Shown: one piece after another, positions 47,474-64,000 of the stretch
How positions within the stretch are numbered: the first letter of the stretch is position 1
How the letters are laid out: the number at the start of each line of letters is the position of its first letter
Assembly (NCBI GenBank): GCA_027605045.1
Contig: JAQFWX010000016.1
Span: 402,551-466,550, forward strand
Direction: 5' to 3'
Length of the DNA stretch: 64,000 nt
Source of the DNA: Phallus indusiatus
Taxonomy: Eukaryota; Basidiomycota; Agaricomycetes; Phallales; Phallaceae
Notes under the pieces: model-generated
What the model was told of the DNA's origin: nothing
Databases searched by the model: none
What the model saw: only the letters and a program-made list of their open reading frames with translations
Program-made: the position numbers and the translations under genes

Positions 47474-47784
47474 ATGATTCAATCGACGCACGTCGCAACG
47501 ACGATGACTGGGCATTTCCGGAACTTAAGGGAAATGTTCTGTCGATACTTGTCTTTGAAGAAATTAGGCGAGAATATTCTCGTTGGAGAGTCCCTTGATC
47601 TTTCCATAAAGTGAGCCTACAATTTTATTCCGTGTTTTGATCATGAGACTGTAATCTAAACAGGAATAATGTGTATAATGTTTTCAATGATATAGCTCGT
47701 TTAGGTATAGAACCGATGGATATCCGATGGAGCAATATTCTCTCAGCTTACGACGACTCGGGGAGGTGTATGCCCAAACCATAG
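47474..47784 (+). CDS. Small spliced hypothetical protein
   Basis: Not recognised. ATG 47474 begins MIQSTHVATTMTGHFRNLRE and continues FCRYLSLKKLGENILVGESL; open frame extends a little further upstream, so the true start may lie in an earlier exon. An intron at 47611-47663 (53 nt, GTGAGC...AACAG) joins LSIK to NVYNVFNDIARLGIEPMDI and ends SGRCMPKP with TAG at 47782-47784. The splice keeps the frame with protein-like sequence on both sides. It could be a fragment of a larger decayed gene. Confidence 0.42.
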
Positions 47785-49341
47785 GCATGTGTATTGTTGG
47801 AGATTGCCACTACACAACTTATTGGCGGCTGAAATGAAACATGGTTAAGAAAATTATTTGAAAATTTGGTTAAAGGACACATTGTAGAACCTGGGATTGA
47901 GTCGTCTCGTGCGGGAGGCTGGAGCGGATGTAAACAGTGGGTATTGATTTAGATTGCTGATCGTACAGATGCACATATTTACAGTTTTTTTTTTCATATT
48001 GTAGTAGCCGACAATAATTTAGTCCACCTACGTAGTTTGCTTATCCCCATAGAGTGAAATTATGAGGAGATGAAAGGATGGCGGGATATCACATAGCTTA
48101 CTGCCAATCGGGAAAATATATGCGCATTTTGATCTCTCAAAATCGTTTGCAGATACTTATATTCAGCCCATATCGTGTACACATTCAAGTTGGTACACGA
48201 GACATTTTGAAATTCCTTTCCTAATGCGGATGACACGTCTCCCCGCCGCTACGCTGTCACATAACCCGGCCCTGGTGTTGAGGCTACGACAGTCTATCAG
48301 TTCCTCGTCCCCTCCTAAGAACCTAAGTCTTTCTGAGATCAATCAAACTCAAAATGCGCCAATTCCCCCAAGCTTGAGCTTTCGTCTCTACCATCATGCG
48401 CCCCATCTTGTGAACCATCTTGTACCCCATCTTGTGTTCTTACTCTCTTTCTTCCAGCAGTATCTACATCATATCAACAGAGAGTCGAAAATCTCCTCGT
48501 TCAATAATTGAACCGATGAACGGTTTCTTAAAGGTTAACTACATAAATAGCTATATATCACCGGATGAAAATTTATTCCCTTCCAGACGCGCTATCCCCG
48601 CCTCAGAGATCCTCGTTGATCTCGGTCGTGCGACGCATTGCACAAAGACGCAGGTCGTCAATCCAACACCGGATACTCCGACTTTCATGATAATAGGGCA
48701 ATGGTGGAACTGAAATCTTTGTGGGCGTGGACCGGTAAGGATCTTATATTCATGGAAGAGTACGCCGTCAATCCGGATGGCACATATTTTCCCGCGACTT
48801 AACTTCGGTTCATACAAAGCTTTTGAAACAAGTTTGTATCTGACATTCTTTGTTTTCTCATTGATCAAGTGTGCTAAAAGTTCTGTTACAGAGTTGGGGA
48901 GCTCTACTAGTTTAATTCAAATGCTATTCTGGACTGTTTACGATTCAGAATGGAGAGCAGGTGTTTTTATTTGCAAAATCGGGACGAAATACTTTCATTT
49001 TGTCATCACTAAAAAGATGGGATGACCCAGATATACACACGGTACTTGCCGGAATCAGCTTTGCGTTCGCAAGGCACATATGATTGACCAGATCCTGTTT
49101 CCTCAGACCGATCGAGTACCGCATTGGGTTTAGGGATACCGTGTCGTGTTAACTTTTTAGTTTTTAACTATAAATGCTGTATATAGATTTGATCATCAAA
49201 CATGTGCAATGATTTCAATGGAGTGCAGTTCTCAACATTAGTAGTGATCTCGTATTTATAAAGTAAAGCGTAACCTCGGAAACTATTACTATGTAAGTCT
49301 GTGTATGAGGCTTTGAAACAGCGACAACAGACATGCTCTCG
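47785..49341. other. Region without a supported gene; holds a dispersed repeat
   Basis: 48224-48713 contains open frames with some protein-like stretches (RAIPASEILVDLGRATHC) but no coherent exon chain. 48384-48412 is the partner of the repeat at 38252-38280, and CCCCATCTTGTG recurs at about 48427. Confidence 0.4.
48384..48412 (+). repeat. 29-nt dispersed repeat, copy 2
   Basis: GTCTCTACCATCATGCGCCC then CATCTTGTG; 27 of 29 positions identical to the minus strand of 38252-38280, about 10 kb away. Confidence 0.55.
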
Positions 49342-52333
49342 TCAAGGCAGCGCTAAAAACAAAGCCTCTAATATCTCAAATTTGGGTGTTCCGAGTCCGG
49401 TTACAGGATCCCACCCTTGAACACTTGACAACCACCACGCGTCAGCATACATGTGTGTTGCCCAAGAGCAGAAAAGACTTACGCGCTAAATCCTTCAGTG
49501 CCTGGTGACAATGGATATAGTTAGGTTTTTTGAAGAGCGTGAAGCAACAGGAGCATACCACAGCCGGAATTATTGCCTGATGTTATATCGTTAAAGGCAT
49601 ATTTAAACGGTAATGAATAGAGCTGCGTAAAAGAAATCAATGGTAACAGAGAGAATATTAGACTTTTTCAATGGGCTTCTCACACTAGGATTGATAAAGC
49701 CTACAGGGCTTTTTCCAAGGGCAATTCGAGCGTCATTTATCACAGTGATCATGGATCCAATCACTGGTGCGGCTAAAGATGTTCCATATACCAGCATAAA
49801 TTTCCCGTCGATCTTAAAAACACACGAAAAGTCAACTGACTGCAACAAAAAGACGAAATGGCATACAGAACTAACTTACAGCCGCTACCTGATTGGCACT
49901 TGTTAAGCGGCGGATGCACTAGGTTCAGCGACGGTCATGAGTTTGAGGTCAGAATTGGCTCACTTACCCGTTAGAGGATATATCTGGGTAAGCGCGAACC
50001 TAGAAAACGCAATGAGCTAGACAGACAAAATATTCGAGGAAGATGTGACACAGTACATTGCCACTGTTATTGAACTGCTCGGCCGTATACGGTGGAGGAT
50101 GGTTTTCAAGAAAAGAAGTCACGGCAGAAGCTTGATAGGAAGGTAATTCAAAGACATTGGAGAACCCTCCACCGCTTGAAAACCAGAATCGTTATTGGGG
50201 AATCTTCGATTAATGATAGCAGGCAGAATCCCACTCACCTCCTAATCATCGTATCGCAAGCACTCTCGGGGTCATGCACAGTCGCTGATCAGTAGTAATA
50301 CCGTATTAGATGATTGCATGTTTATTACTGAAAAAAACGTACATCCGGGATTTATTTGTGTAGCACCGACTGTATATTTCAACTGTTAAGCTTTGATTTG
50401 TGAATGTTACCCATATGAGCACGTACCCGCAGTAACAAAGGGACAAGTAGCAGGAAAATCTATCAGATCATATAAAACAGCTGAACATCTAAAAGCTAGT
50501 GCCATATCCACCTACCTGGGTCGAATTCTGTTCCATCGATGCTTTCTTGCCCTACAGTGATCACGAATAATCTAAAATTTTTTGCTGAAAATGGAACGAA
50601 AGCTCACCCGAAGTAGGGTTAATACAAACGCCATCGAGTCCAGCAACCCCATAATCCCCCGAACTATACAAAAACGTCACACCCATAAGTCCAAGCTTCC
50701 CATATTCATTGCATTGTCGGATTTCATATGCAGGGGTAGCCAAAACCTCTGTGAAGCCGTAAGAAGTACTGATAACGTTCGCTGGCTTGACAATTCCACA
50801 GCTTTCGGGCTCGTCAAAGCCTCCGGGAAAGGTATCTGGGTATATGGCGTCAAAAATGGGATTATCGCCCCCTTCAAATGTACAATATGAGGCATCTATG
50901 GCGTCTAGCATGTTATTGAATGTTGCCTGTCAAAGCAGGGTGAGTGGCTTGTTTACTACGTTACAAGAAGACTTACTCCCTCAATCACATCTCCAGCTTG
51001 ATACAAAGTAACCTGCTGCGGTGCGACTAAAGTCATAGCAATTTCCTGCGAAGATCGGGTATATCTTAGTTCAAAATTCTATGTCAAAGAACTTACGAAA
51101 TCCAAATCGCTTTCACCGTTCAAAGAAAAATCCTGTGTTATTGAGCCTTGAACGTCAAAACATCAATGATTCAAAAGAAAAGGACAAACTTCAGTTTGTG
51201 TTTGATCCACGCCTTTAAATGATTTGTTGAATTCAGCATGACTCGTGGGACGTAAGAAGAAAGTATTGAGAACTAACCTCCATCAATTGATACAAGGGTA
51301 GGCGATTGTCCCACAAGTTTCGGGCTGAAGTTGCGGAAATACATGTCGAGATCACTCTGGAGAAAAGCTTTTTTTTATACATATGAACGAAATTCATGCA
51401 AGAATAAAGTAATGATTTCAAACCATTGGGCGTATATTCCACTATTCAAAAGGGAATCTCCGTCAAGGAGTCTTCTATCGAACTAAAGAGAGAATATCGC
51501 CTGCTTACCGATCGCAAAGCTGTTCTTGCTCGTAGAGAATAGAACGGGGTCCTCAAAATTATACAAAGCGCGCAAGCAGGCCGGAGTGACTTGCTTGTCG
51601 CAATTAGCCAACGAGCTGGCATTTGAGCTACCAAATGCTAGTTGACCGTTAGTGGTAATATGAGAATTGGGAGTAGCTCCTTTAGACGATGTCGACCGTG
51701 GTTGAGTTTTTTTCGCAAGTCGTTGTTTGGGGACGTCAAAGTGGACCGTGGGCAATATGATCTCCACGTGTGATTGGACGTGTTCAGGTAAAGAGTAAGA
51801 TTCGCAGCCTATCAGATCGCTCATGAATCATAATGCCTGGACAAAGAAAAAGCGCGCGTCTCACCAATATGTTGATGTCCATTAACATGCTCATAAACGA
51901 AATATTTTGCATCTAATAATTTTTCTGCCTCTTCTACGGTCAACTTCATTTCTATCCATCCCTGACTTTTGGAAAACTTCATCCGCTCGGCCTCGAATCC
52001 AAATTCTTGCAACCATCGAGTAACAGTATCGACACTTTCCGAAGAGGGTTTGAACGTGTCCATCACTTTTTGTGGTGACCAGTGTTGTCCGTAATTAGGA
52101 CTGGAAGGATGAGACACGTCCATCACATAATCCTGAAGCTTGTCCATGTTAGATTGTTTCAGTCCGATTTTGAAAGGGAGGTACGTGTTTTTGTCCAGTT
52201 GTTTGTGAACTTTCCAGGCCTGTGGAATAACATCTCGTTTTTCATGAACTACGGTACGGCGGTGTAAGTCAGGGGCTGCCGATGCTGTTGCGCAGAAGAG
52301 GACAACAGCTGAGAGAAAAGAAGGAAAAAGCAT
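49342..52333 (-). CDS. Sedolisin / tripeptidyl-peptidase (S53) protease, secreted
   Basis: Secreted acid serine-carboxyl protease. ATG 52333 begins a signal peptide MLFPSFLSAVVLFCATASA; the activation (pro-) domain follows (YGQHWSPQKVMDTFKPSSES and EEAEKLLDAKYFVYEH). The catalytic domain shows ESDLD (the Glu and Asp of the sedolisin triad), VTLYQAGDVIEG, LDAIDASYCTFEGGDNP, the oxyanion SSGDYGVAGLDG, and the Ser motif YGTSLAAPV. The C-terminal end VTGLGTPKFEILEALFLA occurs after the last introns, and the stop is at 49342-49344. At least ten introns. All expected catalytic residues are present, so an active enzyme is likely. Confidence 0.92.
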
Positions 52334-52871
52334 AGAAGAAATGTGGGCAGATTGAAGCTGTTTGTGGGGGGGGATCGCGTTTTGAATAGCTGTTTATATA
52401 GTATACACAAGTTCCGGCGTGAACTCAACTTCTTTCTTTTTAAACAATTCACTCTCATTGTCACAACTGCTTTGCCGGAAAAAAGAAGGCAACCATCAGT
52501 CGGTTCTTGCCATACAAATAGCCTTTATCACTGAATTAATCTATTAATGTAACAATATAGCATCTCTAATTGCGCACCAGGAAGAAATTGCTTCAAATTC
52601 CTAAAAAATTACAGTACATTGAACATACCAGACAGATGGCAAGAGACAGAAGCCACACGTAACCAATACCGGATCCGTTGCATATCAATTATCGCTTATA
52701 TTCATACATCATAAGCTGATGGGTAACGAATGCAGGCACAATTTGTATTGTTTGTCCATGCAGGTACCAACACAAAGTACAAGATGAGAGAGGAACGTAA
52801 TACGCATAAGCCCTAAATGGGGGTTAAACGTTAAGGAGCCTCCTCGGTCAAGGGTCTTCTCGCATGGCTGC
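52334..52871. other. Upstream region of the sedolisin gene / 3' end of F-box gene
   Basis: About 540 bp between two minus-strand genes. No gene is seen. Confidence 0.4.
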
Positions 52872-53861
52872 TTACCTCATATGAAACGATGCGTCCGTTG
52901 TTCCGAAAGATGTGGAAAAAAGTGCATTCGCGTAACAAGTGATAAAAGAATTTTTTTCAACTGATACCCTGAAGGACCATGTTATTCGAGAAAACCCTAA
53001 TGGTAATTGAAATGCAGAACGCACTGGCTCGTGGAACTGAAGCTCGTCAACAAGCTTCTCCGCGACTTGCCAAACATTCATTCCTTGGGTGTTCCCACAT
53101 TCATGTCTCCAGTCTCGGCCATCAAGGACGAATCGTCTCGGGAACACGGCTATTTTTGACTCGGTGGTATTGTCTATGCGCAGCATTCTCAAAATGTCCG
53201 TACGCGGTACCTCGACACTGATTGCCTTCCTCGCGTCTACTAGGAAAGTCATCAGGCCGATAATCTTCACGTTGGGCCATACGCCGTCCAGCAATTGATG
53301 GATGACACGTCTATATGCTCGCTCGCATTGTAACCCTCCATTCGTCAGCAAGGGCGTCAAAAAATGCGTCAAGCTGGGAAGAGGTGTCTGGCTAAGGTCC
53401 TGGATCAGCAACAGGAACTGGGGCGAGACAAGGAGATGGGTGAGAGTCGATGTCAATGGCTGTGCCAGCAAGAAGTGCCGAGACTGATCAAAGATGGTCA
53501 AGTGTGTAAGTGTTGGTAATGTGAGCGATAACGTGTATTTTGCAGGGGCGTCATATGCAAATAATGCAACATGTTCTAGGTTGACGCAACCTCTCAAGTC
53601 CGGAGCGGGCCCGTATCGCGCTAAAGAGATACATTTAATGCTGTTCCGATAGATTTCGTTGCGAGCGGGTGACGATAACGCCATGTCGAGACTGCGGGAA
53701 TCGTGTGGTTCTCGTAGGACAATGGTATGGTATAAGGGTGGAATGACGGTGTTGAAGACGTCCTTGGATATTTGGCATAATGTGAAACCGTTTTGCGGAG
53801 CGGAGAGTGCTGCCCAGTTGAGGATGTGGTAGACGAGCTCGACAGGTAGAGTGTCAGCCAT
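52872..53861 (-). CDS. F-box-like protein
   Basis: ATG 53861 starts MADTLPVELVYHILNWAALS, a basidiomycete F-box-like N-terminus (substrate adaptor of SCF ubiquitin ligases in relatives). The following chain, about 330 residues, contains CQISKDVFNTVIPPLYHTIV and short Leu-rich strands (LTLPTLTHLTIFDQ; LTSTLTHLLVS; TPLPSLTHFLTP) of the sort found in such proteins. Single long exon; a further in-frame ATG lies upstream, but that region belongs to the ligase 3' end, so 53861 is preferred. The C-terminal residues (SFRVSVEKNSFITCYANALF) are weaker and the true end may be spliced. Substrate unknown. Confidence 0.72.
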   Translation of the reverse strand: MADTLPVELVYHILNWAALSAPQNGFTLCQISKDVFNTVIPPLYHTIVLREPHDSRSLDMALSSPARNEIYRNSIKCISLARYGPAPDLRGCVNLEHVALFAYDAPAKYTLSLTLPTLTHLTIFDQSRHFLLAQPLTSTLTHLLVSPQFLLLIQDLSQTPLPSLTHFLTPLLTNGGLQCERAYRRVIHQLLDGVWPNVKIIGLMTFLVDARKAISVEVPRTDILRMLRIDNTTESKIAVFPRRFVLDGRDWRHECGNTQGMNVWQVAEKLVDELQFHEPVRSAFQLPLGFSRITWSFRVSVEKNSFITCYANALFSTSFGTTDASFHMR

Positions 53862-54060
53862 GGGGGCATTGGCGCTTACCAGGGAGTGGAGTCCAGCTAG
53901 ACGCACATTCCCTTCCCATTTTATGCATTTCATGTCGAGAGCCGGGAACAGAATCGTATTATCACTACACCATGATTGATTATAAATTATATATATAATG
54001 TAATATTTGAATCTATAATTTAATAGTAATACATGTATCATATTAATCACGCAGCAATTG

Positions 54061-55887
54061 CTAGCTTTCCTTGTTTCCCTTGCGATGCTGGGGGATCTCA
54101 GCGTCTTTAGGCACCGTCTTGTCAGCAGTTTCTCCAATGAATGTAGGAAATCTAAAGTGCCGGTGAACCCTCGAAATTAACGGGCAACTGATCAGCAAAC
54201 CAACCTTGGGCAACCGTCTTTCGTCAGCTCTTGAAACCGATAGACTATAATGGACCCGACTTTAGGAGGATGCTGCCTCTGGCGATCGGAAAGCCCGCTG
54301 CCAACGCTGAATTTCTTGAATAGCTCATTAGAGAGGAAAGTCATTTCGTATAGTCAACCGGCATACCTTGCCTGATTCCATGACACAACGAAGTGATCCG
54401 ACGGATCCCGCATGCTTTCCCTTGCCGGGTTCATATCCTATCACACTAGCTTCCGCATCATAGAATGACTAAGGAGAATCCACGATCAGTATACTGCATT
54501 ATCAAAATCAAAATTTACACAACCTTCAACTTCAGCAATGTTGAACTCCTCCTTCCTTCATATTTTGAACCAGGTTCCCTGAGCATTACTCCTTCCCCCC
54601 CTTGGCTTTCAATATCTTTCAAAAATGAAAGGACGTGGTCTTTGTCCTTGGCTTTAATCTGTTCCAGTACTTTCACTTCAGAGCAGGCATGACTGCCGGA
54701 GGGTCCGAACAGTTCATTTAATTTCTCGATGCGATCCTCGAACGGAGAGTCACCTTCGGAAGGTATATCGAAAAGCTGTGGTAAAAAAACGGATATCGGA
54801 TCGGTTTCAGCGAACAGTAACTATAATAGCCACTTTACCTGCAAAGTGATACTGTTCCACTTTGATGAATTCGTAGTTTTCACGATTGAGACTGTCTCTG
54901 GGAATCTTCCTCTTCCGGCAAAAAGCTAAGACAGGACACACGTGAGCTACAGGCGTTACATCTATCATGGATTCACGAACCTCGCCGTCAAGAGTAACAT
55001 TTTTGGGAAGCTCTTAGAGAAGTATACGTGTCAGCTCTCAAACCGAAAGCTGAAAGGTAACGCCACATACTTTTCAAAAACCAATGAGGAGCAGTATAGG
55101 GATTCCCAAGACGACTTATGAACCGTTTCCCGTCATAATAAACTCTAATATCCGACGAACGTTCAGGCCGACAATGCGTCTGAGACGGTAAGACTTGCCT
55201 GACGCCATCCAGCTTCTCCGACAGCCACCAACCAGTAACATCATGCCCTCCATCTACTTTCCACGAATTGGCTAACAACAATGCAGGTACATCGGCTTTG
55301 GACAGATCTATATCATCGTCCTCTTCTTCGCCTTCATTTTCGTTGTTTTTGGTTTTATTGCGTTTACTCGTTCCGGCCGCCGCATTGTCAGCATTATCTC
55401 TTTTGCGCTTGCCTTTGGATGACGCTGCTCCTTTGGGCTTGCTCACGCCAACACGAGCATCCTCATATTCATCACCCAGAATAGTGCGTAGATGTTTACA
55501 CGATCGCGCATTAAGGGGCACCCTTGACTTGTAAGCAAAGGGATAATGAGAGGGTTAAGGGTGAAACGAGTAAAATCCGTACTTGATGTTTCCAAGCCTA
55601 TAGAAAAATATGTAAAGATGAAACAAGAACTCCAAATTTTCTTACTGGGCAAGTACAATAATAGTGATCGTCCGTTCTCTTGATTCTGTACTCCTTTTTG
55701 GAGTTAAATTGGAGTAGGAATGAAAGCGAAGATTCTTCTTACCGAAGAACTGTTTGCTTATTAGAACTGGTTGGGAAAATTTTTCTGAGACCCACCTTGT
55801 CATGGACTTGACAGTCATTTCTTCACCATCTTGTAAACGTTTTTTGGGCTGGATACCGTTTATTTCAAAAATGTCAGTGCTCGACAT
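54061..55887 (-). CDS. SWIM zinc finger fused to an ATP-dependent DNA ligase
   Basis: Predicted nuclear or mitochondrial DNA ligase. From ATG 55887 (MSSTDIFEINGIQPKKRLQD; an in-frame ATG also at 55908) a SWIM-type finger follows: YRIKRTDDHYYCTCP, AWKHQ, then VPLNARSCKHLRTILGDEYE (C-x-C ... C-x-H). A basic linker (KGKRKRDN) and an acidic one (EGEEEDDDIDLS) lead to the ligase core: motif I WLSEKLDGVR (lysine that carries AMP), then YYDGKRFISRLGNPYTAPHW, ELPKNVTLDGE, GEGVMLREPGSKYEG (motif IV) and LLKLK (motif V), and a C-terminal OB-like domain ending GLSDRQRQHPPKVGSIIVYR and RFPTFIGETADK. About nine introns. The N-terminal exon join at about 55795 is not certain. One intron (55145-55198) has GC-AG ends. 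Confidence 0.82.
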
Positions 55888-56031
55888 AACAGTGGTCGGA
55901 GAAACCAAAGGTAAAAGGTTACGTCAGCATCCGCGAATGACCAGGCACGCGGCACGCGGCTCGTGTAGTCACGTCACATTCACATCGCACCTGTTTTTCT
56001 CGAGACGTCGTTGAGGTTGCACGTTAGGAAC
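55888..56031. promoter_or_regulatory. Shared divergent promoter of ligase and ABCC transporter
   Basis: 144 bp between the two outward ATGs (55887 minus, 56032 plus). It contains GCACGCGGCACGCGGC, a short GC-rich direct repeat. No clear TATA box. Confidence 0.55.
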
Positions 56032-62492
<6,461 letters not shown>

Positions 62493-62962
62493 AATTACCT
62501 GTATCAGAGGTTATGTGTATATTAAATTACATATAGTGCAGGACCTCTGAATTGCAATCTGTTAATTCGAGCCGACACACCTTCACGTCTGTGCATGTTT
62601 GTTTTTCGTATATTAAGACCACTTAATTTACGGCTTATCTGTAGGGTGAAAATGATTCAATGCGCTCTGCGCGACTTATATGTCTGAAACAACAACGAGG
62701 CGGCAGGATCAACTAAGCGACAACTTCAACACGTCCGTTTGACGCCAAAATACTTATCAAAAACGATTTTTCTATAAAATCGTGCGATTGACCCTCTGCC
62801 TAATTAATCCTCGTGTTATATATATCAGCACTCTACTTGATAATGATATTGCAATAACCTTCCCCTAATAGGCTGTGACGACACGTCAGACAGCTAAAAT
62901 AAACGAACTTTCACTGATATAAATTTTAGATTGTGCTAAAGACAAACGCATTCGGCGGCGCA
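62493..62962. other. Intergenic between the two ABC transporters
   Basis: About 470 bp; should hold the terminator of the first and the promoter of the second transporter. A TATATATAT stretch (about 62818-62826) is a possible TATA element. Confidence 0.4.
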
Positions 62963-64000
62963 ATGGATAATTCATCTTTTCCTTCACCCGGGTGCCCGAC
63001 GTTTCTCCCAGGTTTGCCTTTGCAGCGGTCTCAGGTATTCGAGAACACAGCTCCTGAAGAGTCCCACAATCGCGCACTTCACAGAGAAACTGGCGTTGTA
63101 TTTTCAGTGAATAATTAATTTCTCTCATCTTTGTAATATCTAACTTCTGTATCATCAAAAATCAGAATCTGACGGTCCTCGGCTTGGAAGAGGACACCGA
63201 ATATCACGAAAATTTGTTATCCATCTTCACTCCAACGAGCATTTTGAGAGAAATACAATCGATCAGGCACCCCCCTATAAAGGAAATTTTGACCGATATC
63301 GAAGGCTTAATACGCCCAGGCGAGATGCTCCTAGTTTTAGGTCGACCCGATGCCGGGTGTACTACATTACTCAAAGTTCTGGCTACTTTGACCGCCGAGT
63401 TTCACTCTGTGAAAGGAAAGATATCTTATGACGGTGTCGATTCAAAGGATATGAGATCGAACTTCAGGGGCGATATAGTCTTTTGCTCAGAGGATGATAT
63501 ACATTTTCCATCCCTGAATGTTGAACAAACACTGGTGTGTTGTATTTTCAAATGGTTTCCAGGCTCACCAGAAGTGATAGCATGTGTCATCCATCTGTCG
63601 GGAAGCAAAAAATCGAACTGAAACAAGCCCTCAAAAACGAGATGATTTCTATGAAGACTTAGTTCTCAATATCGCAGACATGTTACATATTCAAAATACT
63701 CTCGGCACCCGTATTGGTAACGAACAAGTTAAAGGCGTTAGCGGAGGCGAAAAAAGACGCGTCACCATTGCCGAGTATTTGAGTACCCGCCCAAGGCTGT
63801 CTTGTTGGGATAAGTACGAGTCTTTGTCCTAGATCAAAACACTGGACAATAATGAGCGTTTTCTAGCATTACCCGAGGTTTGGACTCTTCAACTGCACTG
63901 AGGGTTATGCAGACTCTGCGACAACTTACCGATGCCTCACGAATCACGACTATAGTGTCCATCTATCAAATATCAGAGAACATTTACAACCTATTTGATA
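62963..64000 (+). CDS. PDR-type ABCG transporter, 5' part (runs off the window)
   Basis: Pleiotropic drug resistance family, plasma-membrane exporter. ATG 62963 (MDNSSFPSPGCP) leads through HRETGVVFS to a GTGAAT donor, then NLTVLGLEEDTEYHENLLS, the PDR N-terminal domain, and the fungal-type Walker A GRPDAGCTTLLKVLA (Cys in place of the usual Gly-Lys, normal for NBD1 of this family). Further on are QVKGVSGGEKRRVTIAEYLS and TRGLDSSTALRVMQTLRQL. Introns at about 63109-63164, 63536-63581 and 63812-63865. The N-terminal extension before the NBD is short relative to most members. The gene continues beyond base 64000. Confidence 0.9.

Noticed and set aside
52082..52267. Short plus-strand frames over the sedolisin pro-domain
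   Set aside because: Antisense shadows of the protease exons.

Overview
The window is the left end of a chromosome of a filamentous basidiomycete, most likely an Agaricomycete. It opens with C-strand telomere repeats. Its genes have many short introns of about 45-110 nt, and several families are typical of mushroom-forming fungi: BTB and F-box-like proteins, sedolisin, small dsRNA-binding proteins, and a TKL kinase with a C1 domain. The species cannot be named from the sequence.

Layout. 1-11.1 kb is subtelomere: CCCTAAA telomere, degenerate minisatellites, repeated A/T-rich blocks, a solo LTR with an intact 5-bp target duplication (1842-2237), a 19-bp minisatellite, AAGCGGAGAG arrays in a higher-order repeat, a broken transposon-associated ORF (7540-9230), inverted LTR fragments and a cluster of 25-nt palindromes (10317-11019). 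From 11.2 to 25 kb come a hypothetical gene, a TKL kinase, an RRM protein, small unannotatable or hypothetical genes, two paralogous small dsRBD proteins and a UPF1-like SF1 helicase. From 28 to 36 kb lies a conserved housekeeping block: COP9 signalosome subunit 2 and the tri-snRNP factor Sad1/USP39 (divergent pair), then casein kinase 1. From 37 to 40 kb are decayed genes, including a BTB pseudogene. From 41.6 to 47.8 kb there is a 1,607-residue low-complexity protein with a repeated K-L-x-x-F/L-G motif, then a small hypothetical gene. From 49 to 56 kb, all on the minus strand, come a sedolisin protease, an F-box-like protein and a SWIM-finger/ATP-dependent DNA ligase. From 56 kb to the end are a full ABCC transporter and the N-terminal part of a PDR-type ABCG transporter that runs off the window.

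How genes work together. Divergent pairs with about 145-150 bp between start codons (CSN2/Sad1; ligase/ABCC) probably share promoters. CSN2 serves cullin deneddylation and Sad1 serves splicing. The two ABC transporters are adjacent and may both export drugs or metabolites. The two dsRBD paralogs and the helicase sit within about 5.6 kb of each other; any joint role in RNA handling is inference. Several genes were rebuilt by hand from splice sites and reading frame; many are too exon-fragmented to appear as long open frames. No tRNA, rRNA or CRISPR array was seen.
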